A DNA stretch of 9,031 nt. It comes from Pseudomonadota bacterium (lineage in GTDB: Bacteria; Desulfobacterota; Syntrophobacteria; Syntrophobacterales; Syntrophobacteraceae). The notes beneath the pieces were generated by a model that was not told the DNA's origin, did no database searches, and saw only the letters and a list, made by a program, of their open reading frames with translations. The position numbers and the translations under genes are program-made. Position 1 is the stretch's first letter. Each line of letters begins with the position of its first letter. Below are positions 1 through 6,131 of this stretch, piece after piece. Location: the NCBI GenBank assembly GCA_023416335.1, contig JAEZHY010000032.1:1-9031 (forward strand), read 5' to 3'.

Positions 1-7
1 GGACCGA

Positions 8-745
8 ATGGATTTGGGGCCGCTTGGCGTCGTTCATTTCACGTGGGGGCTCTTTTCAGATTTCCTGAGCATCGTCTTTATCAACCTGGTGCTCTCCGGA
101 GACAATGCGGTGGTAATAGCGATGGCGGTACGTTGCCTTCCCCAGGCTCAAAGAAGGAAAGGCATAACTCTTGGGGCAGGCGCCGCCGTCGTACTCCGGA
201 TCGTTCTCACTTTCTTCGTTACGATTCTTCTTCAGGTAAATTACGTCAAGCTGTTGGGCGGAATTTTGATCGTCTGGATTGCATTCAAGCTTCTGACGGA
301 TTCGAATCCGGACGGAAGCTGCGGCAAAGAAGCTGTGAACCCCTGGCAGGCCGTAAAGATCATCATGATCGCGGACGTCACCATGTCAACGGACAATGTG
401 CTCGCACTGGGAGCTGCCGCCCATGGGAATATGTTTCTTCTGATCCTTGGGCTCTCGCTGAGTATTCCATTTGTCGTATTTGCGAGCAATATCCTGGCGG
501 CACTTATGGATCGCTATCCGATCATCATTTATGCAGGTGCCGCCATTCTCGGGAAAGTCGGGGGAGACATGATCATGAACGATCCTGTCACGGTTTCGCT
601 GATCGGCGCGGGAGACGTTTTGCAGTACGGAGTGCAGGCATGTTTTGCCTTCGGAGTTCTGGCTGTTGGACAGCTTTGGCTGATTAGGCACCGGAGAGAA
701 GAGGAGGTAAAGGTCGTTTCGAGGGCAAAAAACCAAAGGGGATGA
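8..745 (+). CDS. TerC/YjbE-family integral membrane protein (putative metal ion transporter)
   Basis: A 245-residue polytopic membrane protein of the TerC superfamily, closest in pattern to the YjbE branch. Two acidic motifs that define the family are visible: SGDNA at residues 30-34 and DVTMSTDN at 123-130, each within a hydrophobic helix. A third conserved patch, GGDM followed by DP, lies at 185-193. About seven hydrophobic segments can be drawn (roughly 15-41, 54-76, 79-97, 115-137, 141-165, 171-190, 205-226), followed by a charged cytosolic tail. Several TerC-family members export manganese or are linked to metal or tellurite resistance; the ion here cannot be told. The ATG at 8 is provisional because only seven bases precede it, no in-frame stop is visible upstream and the ribosome-binding site would lie mostly outside the window. 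A 38-base gap separates it from the next gene, so cotranscription is possible, but a functional link is not shown. Confidence 0.88.
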   Translation: MDLGPLGVVHFTWGLFSDFLSIVFINLVLSGDNAVVIAMAVRCLPQAQRRKGITLGAGAAVVLRIVLTFFVTILLQVNYVKLLGGILIVWIAFKLLTDSNPDGSCGKEAVNPWQAVKIIMIADVTMSTDNVLALGAAAHGNMFLLILGLSLSIPFVVFASNILAALMDRYPIIIYAGAAILGKVGGDMIMNDPVTVSLIGAGDVLQYGVQACFAFGVLAVGQLWLIRHRREEEVKVVSRAKNQRG

Positions 746-783
746 ACTAATAGTAAAGGATCAATCAGGAAGGGGAACGCAAG

Positions 784-1641
784 ATGCTGATCGGATTTAT
801 CGGAGTTGGAATGATGGGGGGCGGCCTGGCTCGCAACCTGATCCGGGCGGGCAAAGAGGTGATTGTATACGATCTCAATTCTGCAGCGATCGAGAAGACT
901 CTTGCTGCCGGATCGAGCGGCAGGGCCGCCATTGATATCAACGAACTTTCGACTGCCGATGTCGTTTTTACCAGTTTGCCTCTACCCGGGCACGTCACGG
1001 GGGTCATGCTCGGTGTTGACGGTTTGCTGGGCAAAATGAAGTCGGGTTCGACCTACATCGAAGTGAGCACGATCGACCCCGGAACCGCGAGAAGTCTTTC
1101 TGATGCAGCTGAGGCGGAGGGAATCAAATTCCTCCAGTGCCCGCTGGGGAAAACCCCCGCGCATGCCGAGAGCGGCGAAGTGCCGATATTTGTGGGCGGG
1201 AAACAGGAGGTCTACGAGGAAATGAAAGACCTTCTTGAAGTTATCGGAAAACCGGTTTACCTCGGCGCGGTCGAAGCGTCGTCAGCGTTCAAACTAATCA
1301 GCAATCTCATCGGGATGACGAATCTCGTAGTTCTCTCAGAAGGCATTCGGATCGCGGAACGTGCTGGAATCGATCGGAACATACTCCTCGATCTGCTCAA
1401 CGATACAGGCGCGAAGAGTTTCCAGATGGATGTCCGAGGGCCGTGGATCGCGAAGGATGACTTCAAGAACCGATTCGGCCTGGACCTGGCGCTCAAGGAT
1501 GTGCGGCTTGGGTGTGAAATGGCCAAAGCATGGGGCAACGATGCGAAGACTATGAGAGTGGCACTCGATTACTTCAGGGAGGGCAGCGCGGCCGGTCACG
1601 GCACGGAGGACTGCAACGCGGTCTATAAGATCATTAAATGA
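784..1641 (+). CDS. NAD(P)-dependent beta-hydroxyacid dehydrogenase (3-hydroxyisobutyrate dehydrogenase family)
   Basis: A 285-residue cytosolic oxidoreductase of normal length for the family that includes 3-hydroxyisobutyrate dehydrogenase, tartronate-semialdehyde reductase, GLYR1-type reductases and sulfolactaldehyde reductase. The Rossmann motif GVGMMG is at residues 7-12, with Asp30 ending the second strand, which favours NAD over NADP. The catalytic Lys is K170, followed by N174 in the all-helical second domain (family pattern K-x3-N), and the conserved KD pair near the C-terminus is at 238-239. The substrate-binding loop is unusual: where most relatives read DAPVSGG this one reads QCPLGKT (118-124), so the substrate is probably not 3-hydroxyisobutyrate. 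The start is supported by a strong purine-rich AGGAAGGGGA at 767-776. It lies 70 bases upstream of the ABC binding-protein gene in the same direction, which suggests but does not prove a role in metabolising the imported compound. Confidence 0.9.
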   Translation: MLIGFIGVGMMGGGLARNLIRAGKEVIVYDLNSAAIEKTLAAGSSGRAAIDINELSTADVVFTSLPLPGHVTGVMLGVDGLLGKMKSGSTYIEVSTIDPGTARSLSDAAEAEGIKFLQCPLGKTPAHAESGEVPIFVGGKQEVYEEMKDLLEVIGKPVYLGAVEASSAFKLISNLIGMTNLVVLSEGIRIAERAGIDRNILLDLLNDTGAKSFQMDVRGPWIAKDDFKNRFGLDLALKDVRLGCEMAKAWGNDAKTMRVALDYFREGSAAGHGTEDCNAVYKIIK

Positions 1642-1649
1642 GGAACGCT

Positions 1650-1697
1650 CAGAGCTGTTGTAGCGCGGTTATTGAATAAACAACGAAAGCTGAACTG
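1650..1697 (+). other. Bulged stem-loop upstream of the binding-protein gene
   Basis: In the 70-base gap between the dehydrogenase and the binding-protein gene, CAG-AGCT-GTTG (1650-1660) can pair with CAAC-gaa-AGCT-gaa-CTG (1681-1697). This gives 11 base pairs interrupted by two GAA bulges on the 3' side, with a 20-base loop. The structure ends right at the Shine-Dalgarno sequence (GGGAAGGAG, 1697-1705) and could affect initiation, or it may be chance. No convincing -35/-10 promoter was found in this gap. Confidence 0.25.
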
Positions 1698-1711
1698 GGA
1701 AGGAGAACCAC

Positions 1712-2791
1712 ATGAGATTGAGAACCGTCGTTTTGATTTCCATCCTGTTCCTGGGTTTCTCTCTTTTCTTAACGGCAAATGCGCAAAGTCAGGGCCAGGC
1801 CGAGCAGGTGATCGCTGCGTCTCACCAGCCCTGTTACCATGCCCTTCCGACTTATATCGCCATAAAGAAAGGCTGGGACAAAGAAGCCGGCCTCAAGGTC
1901 AACATGCAGATCTATGCGTCCGGGCCTCCGCAGAATGAAGCACTGGCTTCGGATAAATGGGAAGTCGGCGCCTATGGTTCTGTGCCCGCTATGATCGCAG
2001 CGATCCGTTATGGCGCATCCATCATAGCAATTTCAAATGACGAATCCGAGACGAACGATCTGTGGGTACGACCCGACAGCCCGATTCTGAAGGCCAAAGG
2101 CTTCAATCCGAAGTATCCCGAGCTGTTGGGAAATCCCGAGACCATCAAAGGCAAGACGATTCTTCTGACGACTGCTTCGACCGGTCATTTTGCCGCCATT
2201 GCGACTCTTCAGGCTCTCGGAATCGATGAGAAGGACGTAAAGATCGTTCATATGGAACAGTCCCAGGCTTTGGCCGCTTTCGAAGCGGGCCGCGGAGACA
2301 TAGTGCAGCTTTGGGCGCCGTTCGACTACATTGGTGAGAGCAAAGGCTGGGTGAAGATGTCTTCCGGACGGCGGGTCGGGGCAATCATTCCCGGTGTCGT
2401 TGTAGCCAGCAAGAAAGCCATGGAGCAGAATCCGGAGAAAGTCGCAAAATGGCTCGGGGTGTACATGAAAGGCATAGCCGAAATGAAGGCCAATCCTGAG
2501 GAATGCCGCAAAATGCTCGGCGTATATTTCAAGGAGAACGGTCAGGATCTCACGGAAGCGGCTTTGAAGCAGGAATTCTCCCTGCGTCCGATCTACGACA
2601 CAAAAGAACAGCTCGCATTGTTTGCGAAAAAGGATGGCGGTCCGAGCCAAGTAGAGAAGTGGATGGGGGCCCTTGCAGACTTCTTTGTGCAGCAGGGCCG
2701 CATCACTCCGGAAGAAAAGGACAAGTTCTTCAAGGGCGGTTTCATCAATGACAAGATTCTGAAGATGGTTGCGGAGAAAGAGAAGAAATAG
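1712..2791 (+). CDS. NitT/TauT-family ABC transporter substrate-binding protein
   Basis: A 359-residue exported solute-binding protein resembling the NMT1/TauA/SsuA group. The first 24 residues form a classic Sec signal peptide: basic MRLR, a hydrophobic core (about 6-20) and an A-N-A cleavage site before Gln25. There is no lipobox Cys, so a soluble periplasmic protein is expected, as in Gram-negative bacteria. The mature N-terminus has the family pattern of a substrate-contact stretch (HQPCYHALP) followed by YIAIKKGW, and later GSVPAMIAAIRYG and TASTGHFAAIATLQALGI typical of the two-lobed fold. A strong GGAAGGAG lies about six bases before the ATG. Members of this group bind taurine, alkylsulfonates, nitrate, thiamine precursors, aromatic acids and others; the ligand cannot be read from sequence. 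It is followed by stem-loops and then the cognate permease and ATPase genes, so it delivers solute to that transporter. Confidence 0.92.
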   Translation: MRLRTVVLISILFLGFSLFLTANAQSQGQAEQVIAASHQPCYHALPTYIAIKKGWDKEAGLKVNMQIYASGPPQNEALASDKWEVGAYGSVPAMIAAIRYGASIIAISNDESETNDLWVRPDSPILKAKGFNPKYPELLGNPETIKGKTILLTTASTGHFAAIATLQALGIDEKDVKIVHMEQSQALAAFEAGRGDIVQLWAPFDYIGESKGWVKMSSGRRVGAIIPGVVVASKKAMEQNPEKVAKWLGVYMKGIAEMKANPEECRKMLGVYFKENGQDLTEAALKQEFSLRPIYDTKEQLALFAKKDGGPSQVEKWMGALADFFVQQGRITPEEKDKFFKGGFINDKILKMVAEKEKK

Positions 2792-2813
2792 AGTCTGGAG
2801 GTTCATGGTCCAT

Positions 2814-2846
2814 AGCTCCCCCCGGAAAGCATTTGAGGGGGGTGCT
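2814..2846 (+). other. GC-rich stem-loop after the binding-protein gene (possible mRNA stabiliser or attenuator)
   Basis: AGCTCCCCCC (2814-2823) pairs with GGGGGGTGCT (2837-2846): nine of ten positions match, with one T-T mismatch and a 13-base loop. The hairpin starts 22 bases after the binding-protein stop codon. It is followed by CCTTAAAA, not a T run, so it is not a standard Rho-independent terminator. Stem-loops between a binding-protein gene and its permease gene often stabilise the upstream mRNA or cause partial termination so that the binding protein is made in excess; that role is inferred here. Confidence 0.55.
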
Positions 2847-2880
2847 CCTTAAAAGTTGGTATACCATTGCAGAGCAACGC

Positions 2881-2929
2881 GTACCAATGCCCCTGCCTGT
2901 AATGCATCAGCCGCCGGCAGGGGCGGTAC
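2881..2929 (+). other. Second intergenic stem-loop, two-part stem (possible REP-like element)
   Basis: GCCCCTGCC (2889-2897) and GGCAGGGGC (2916-2924) form a perfect 9-bp stem with an 18-base loop. The helix extends outward, after a three-base bulge (AAT), by five pairs between GTACC (2881-2885) and GGTAC (2925-2929). It ends two bases before the AAAGGAG ribosome-binding site (2931-2937) of the first permease, so it could control translation of the membrane components. It could also be one copy of a dispersed palindromic repeat. There is no T tract, so it is not an intrinsic terminator. Confidence 0.55.
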
Positions 2930-2943
2930 GAAAGGAGTAAATA

Positions 2944-3789
2944 ATGGAATCGCGGATCTCCGCTCAGACAGAGTGTGAGTGCACTCCGGTACGGGCGGCT
3001 CCAATTCCCCGGCCGCGCTTTCGAGTGGACTCGATGCTTTTGCTTTCCATAGGGAGCCTGTTGGGATTCATCCTGATATGGGAAGCAATCGTCTACTTCA
3101 ATATTATCTCGCGAGCCCTTCTGGCTTCGCCGCCGGAGGTGCTTGGCACGTTCTGGTCCAAGTTTTTCAATCGGGCACCGGACGGGGCGACCCTGTGGCA
3201 GCACTTCAAAGCCAGCTTGACGATTGCGCTGACAGGATACATTTCCGCTGTCGTGGTCGGTGCTCCGCTTGGACTTCTGATGGGCTGGTACAAAAAGCTC
3301 GACCAGATAGTCCGCCCCATCTTCGAAGTGGTGCGGCCGATCCCGCCGATTGCATGGATCCCTCTTGCAATTCTGTGGCTCGGAATCGGACTGCCTGCGA
3401 AGGCTTTCATCATCTGGCTGTCCGCCTTTGTGCCAAGCGTTATCAATTCATATTTCGGCATAAAGATCACAGAGCCGGTGTTGATCAGTGTAGCAAGGAC
3501 ATTCGGGGCCGGGAAATGGGAAACTTTCCGCAGGGTCGGCGTACCTTCGGCTCTGCCGATGGTCTTTACCGGACTGCGCCTTTCACTGAGTTCCGCCTGG
3601 ATGACCCTGGTTGCCGCCGAACTACTCGCAGCCACCGAGGGCCTGGGATACATGATCCAGATGGGACGTACCCTTGCCCGTCCGGACATCATCATTGTCG
3701 GAATGCTGACGATCGGATTTACGGGCGCCGTCATGGCGCTGATTCTGGAAAAAGTTGAAAGCAAGCTTGCTCCGTGGAGGAAGGCATAA
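2944..3789 (+). CDS. NitT/TauT-family ABC transporter permease, first of a paralogous pair
   Basis: A 281-residue inner-membrane permease of the SsuC/TauC family. A polar, proline-rich N-terminal tail of about 30 residues precedes the first membrane helix (about 31-52), and around six hydrophobic segments follow. The coupling region that docks on the ATPase (EAA-type loop) spans about 184-208, with the invariant Gly at 188 in a FGAG context and a downstream LP-containing segment. The stretch RPIPPIAWIPLAILW (131-145) is typical of the family and is repeated in the next gene. A good AAAGGAG precedes the ATG by six bases. The stop codon overlaps the next start by one base (TAATG), implying translational coupling. 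With the downstream paralog it most likely forms a heterodimeric translocation pore. Confidence 0.92.
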   Translation: MESRISAQTECECTPVRAAPIPRPRFRVDSMLLLSIGSLLGFILIWEAIVYFNIISRALLASPPEVLGTFWSKFFNRAPDGATLWQHFKASLTIALTGYISAVVVGAPLGLLMGWYKKLDQIVRPIFEVVRPIPPIAWIPLAILWLGIGLPAKAFIIWLSAFVPSVINSYFGIKITEPVLISVARTFGAGKWETFRRVGVPSALPMVFTGLRLSLSSAWMTLVAAELLAATEGLGYMIQMGRTLARPDIIIVGMLTIGFTGAVMALILEKVESKLAPWRKA

Positions 3790-4583
3790 TGGAAAACTCC
3801 GAATCTTCCACTGGTTCGTGGATTATCCGGTTGTTACCGTTCCTGTCCATTGCGGCTATCGCAGTGGTGTGGCAGGGAATCGCCGCGACCGGGTACTTTG
3901 GCAAAGCCCTGCCTTCCCCGTCTGCAGTTGCAGTGCAATTGGTGAAGATGCTCAGTGTCCCGGTGGGGCAGAACACGCTTTTCGGTCACATCTGGGCGAG
4001 CATGCTCAGGGTGCTTAGCGCATTTTTTATCGCGGTCGTGATCGGGATTCCACTGGGGCTCATGATGGGATGGAACAAGAGGATCGACGCCATTGTCAAG
4101 CCGATCTTCGAAATATTCCGTCCGATACCGCCGATAGCATGGATCCCCCTTGCGATCCTGTGGTTCGGGATAGAAGAGACGCCGAAAATATTCATCTGTT
4201 TTATAGGTGCTTTTGTTCCGGCCGTAATGAACGCTTACACGGGCATACGTTTTACTGAGCCGATTCTGCTCGATGCCGTCCGGATGCTTGGAGCTTCGAG
4301 GCGACAGCTGTTCATGGAGGTTGCGTTGCCTTCATCGCTTCCGGCGATATTCGCGGGCCTTCAGAATGGATTGAGCTTGAGTTGGATGTGCGTTCTGGCG
4401 GCGGAACTCGTCGGTGCCCATGAGGGTGTGGGATACCTCATCCTGATCGGCATGGACATGAACAATCCGGCAATCATTATTTCGGGAATGCTCACCATTG
4501 GAGCGGTCGGTGCCGTGATCGCCGTGGGGTTGAGATTTGCCGAAAAGAAGATGTGTCCGTGGAAGCGGGAGATCTCGCAATGA
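3789..4583 (+). CDS. NitT/TauT-family ABC transporter permease, second of a paralogous pair
   Basis: A 264-residue inner-membrane permease, clearly paralogous to the gene before it: both share RPIPPIAWIPLAILW (111-125 here), a PLGLxMGW segment and GMLTIG near the C-terminus. The EAA-type coupling loop is at about 164-188 with Gly168. I chose the ATG at 3789, which overlaps the upstream TAA by one base and has GGAGGAAGG at 3776-3784; an in-frame GTG at 3774 would lie inside that ribosome-binding site. The N-terminus is shorter than in its partner and lacks the long polar tail. The 3' end overlaps the next gene by four bases (ATGA). Tandem duplication followed by divergence is the likely origin of the pair, and the gene order suits a heterodimeric pore. 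Confidence 0.92.
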   Translation: MENSESSTGSWIIRLLPFLSIAAIAVVWQGIAATGYFGKALPSPSAVAVQLVKMLSVPVGQNTLFGHIWASMLRVLSAFFIAVVIGIPLGLMMGWNKRIDAIVKPIFEIFRPIPPIAWIPLAILWFGIEETPKIFICFIGAFVPAVMNAYTGIRFTEPILLDAVRMLGASRRQLFMEVALPSSLPAIFAGLQNGLSLSWMCVLAAELVGAHEGVGYLILIGMDMNNPAIIISGMLTIGAVGAVIAVGLRFAEKKMCPWKREISQ

Positions 4584-5335
4584 AAGACAAAATAGTCTGC
4601 CGGAACGTTTATAAATCTTATACAAGTTCGGACGGCATTCCGATGGAAGTGCTCCAGGATGTGAGCCTGAACGTGGCGGAAAACGAGTTCCTGGTTATCC
4701 TGGGTCCGGGGCAGTGTGGGAAGACCGTGTTTTTCAATACGATATCGGGTTTGGAGCAGCCGAGTTCGGGAAGTGTCCTGATGGACGGCGACCCTGTAAC
4801 GGGACCGAGCCAGAAGCGAGGGATCGTTTTTCAGCGACTCGCTCTTCTTCCATGGCAAACCGTTCTGGGCAATGTTGCCATGGGACCGAAGCTCAGAGGA
4901 GTGCCAAAAAACGAGCGCAACGAGAAAGCCAGGCATTTCATTAAACTCGTCGGGCTCGAAGGATTCGAGGATTCCTTTCCGCACCAGTTGTCGGGGGGAA
5001 TGAAACAGCGGGTTGGGATTGCTCGAGCTTATTGCAACGATCCGGAAGTGCTTCTGATGGATGAACCCTTCGGGCATCTGGATGCCCAGACGCGATACCA
5101 GATGGAAGATGAGGTGCTTCGCATCTGGGAGACTGAGAAACGGACGGTTGTTTTCGTCACGAACAATATAGAAGAGGCCGTATATCTGGGGGATCGGATC
5201 GTGCTTTTCAGCCGTTGCCCTGCGAAGGTCAAGGCGGACTACAAAATCGACCTGCCGAGGCCGCGCAAATATACGGACTCAAAGTTCCTGGAACTGCGTA
5301 GAACGATCGCCAATAACAGCGACGTGGCAATCTGA
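4580..5335 (+). CDS. ABC transporter ATP-binding protein 1 (switch His replaced by Asn)
   Basis: A 251-residue cytosolic ATPase of the NitT/TauT importer family. Visible motifs are Walker A GPGQCGKT (42-49), Q-loop Gln85, a canonical signature LSGGM (137-141), Walker B LLMDE with catalytic Glu162, and a D-loop ending in LD (167-168). The switch (H-loop) position reads VTNN instead of VTHD/VTHN: residue 195 is Asn (codon AAC, 5162-5164). The usual His contacts the ATP gamma-phosphate, so this nucleotide-binding face is expected to be impaired. The start at 4580 overlaps the permease stop by four bases and has GGGAG upstream; an in-frame GTG at 4553 would add nine residues deep inside the permease gene and is less likely. 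It probably pairs with the downstream ATPase, whose defect is complementary. Confidence 0.92.
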   Translation: MKDKIVCRNVYKSYTSSDGIPMEVLQDVSLNVAENEFLVILGPGQCGKTVFFNTISGLEQPSSGSVLMDGDPVTGPSQKRGIVFQRLALLPWQTVLGNVAMGPKLRGVPKNERNEKARHFIKLVGLEGFEDSFPHQLSGGMKQRVGIARAYCNDPEVLLMDEPFGHLDAQTRYQMEDEVLRIWETEKRTVVFVTNNIEEAVYLGDRIVLFSRCPAKVKADYKIDLPRPRKYTDSKFLELRRTIANNSDVAI

Positions 5336-5352
5336 CAGGATGGAGACGGGCT

Positions 5353-6105
5353 ATGGCCGCGGAAAGCCGTAAGAAAAAAGTCGAGGTGGTCAGTCTGACC
5401 AAGAACTTTGGCGATCTGAAGGTTCTGAACGACATCTCCTTCGACGTTTACGATGGAGAATTTCTTTGCATAGTCGGGCCGACGGGGTGTGGAAAGACCA
5501 CCTTCCTCAACGTGCTCTCAAAGCTGCTGCCTTCGACATCCGGTGAAATTTACATCGATGGGGAGCCTGCAGATCCGAAGAAACACAATCTCTCGTTTGT
5601 CTTCCAGGAACCCTCCAGCATGCAGTGGAAGACGGTGGAGCAGAATGTCAGGTTCGGGATGGAGGTAAAAAGGTGGTCGGAACAGCGCATCAGGGAACGT
5701 GTCGATAAAATGCTGAGCCTGGTGGGACTGAAAGATTTCAGGGGCTACTATCCCCGCAAACTGTCGGCCAGCATGGATCAGCGGGTTGTGATCGCGAGAG
5801 CTTTCGCCATCGATCCGGATCTGTTGCTCATGGACGAACCCTATTGCCAGTTGGATGTCAAGCTGCGCTACTACCTCGAGGACGAGATAATAAGAATCTG
5901 GCGGGAGCTGAAGCGGACGGTCATCTTCGTTACGCATAATATCGAGGAAGCCGTTTACGTGGCGGAGAGGATCCTGGTGCTTACGCCGAAGCCTACGACG
6001 ATCAAGGCGGAAATCAAGGTTGACCTGCCCCACCCGAGGGATTATGCAGACCCGAGGTTTGTCGAGATTAGAAACCAGGTCACCGACATGATAAAGTGGT
6101 GGTGA
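5353..6105 (+). CDS. ABC transporter ATP-binding protein 2 (degenerate signature motif)
   Basis: A 250-residue ATPase that aligns residue for residue with the previous one at every motif. Walker A GPTGCGKT is at 42-49, Q-loop Gln85, Walker B LLMDE with Glu162, and the switch His195 is intact (VTHN). The ABC signature is degenerate: LSASM at 137-141 replaces LSGGM, so both glycines are lost, and the next residue is Asp142 where a basic residue is usual (codons 5761-5778). The D-loop context is also unusual (YCQLD instead of FGALD). The ATG at 5353 follows GGAG (5342-5345), 17 bases after the upstream stop, in the same operon. The signature of this subunit would face the nucleotide bound by ATPase 1, so the degenerate elements coincide in one composite site. 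The fold-defining residues are otherwise kept, so this is not a pseudogene. Confidence 0.92.
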   Translation: MAAESRKKKVEVVSLTKNFGDLKVLNDISFDVYDGEFLCIVGPTGCGKTTFLNVLSKLLPSTSGEIYIDGEPADPKKHNLSFVFQEPSSMQWKTVEQNVRFGMEVKRWSEQRIRERVDKMLSLVGLKDFRGYYPRKLSASMDQRVVIARAFAIDPDLLLMDEPYCQLDVKLRYYLEDEIIRIWRELKRTVIFVTHNIEEAVYVAERILVLTPKPTTIKAEIKVDLPHPRDYADPRFVEIRNQVTDMIKWW

Positions 6106-6131
6106 TCTGACGCGAGTAAGGAGTTGAAACA

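Noticed and set aside
2033..2806. Long minus-strand open frame opposite the binding-protein gene
   Set aside because: It mirrors a clearly real gene, has no recognisable domain and follows from codon bias in the sense gene.
2814..2846. Rho-independent terminator after the binding-protein gene
   Set aside because: The stem is strong but is followed by CCTTAAAA instead of a T run, and the downstream permease genes need transcription.
3774..3788. Alternative GTG start for the second permease
   Set aside because: It lies within the GGAGG ribosome-binding site that serves the ATG at 3789, and adds only five poorly conserved residues.
4553..4579. Alternative GTG start for ATPase 1
   Set aside because: The ATG at 4580 forms a typical four-base ATGA overlap with the permease stop and gives an N-terminus that aligns with ATPase 2.
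4361..5077. Minus-strand open frame across the permease/ATPase junction
   Set aside because: It is antisense to two well-supported genes and has no family resemblance.
5353..6105. ATPase 2 as a decaying pseudogene because of its broken signature
   Set aside because: The frame is intact, Walker A, Walker B Glu, Q-loop and switch His are all kept, and the change is confined to positions that match the defect in its partner.
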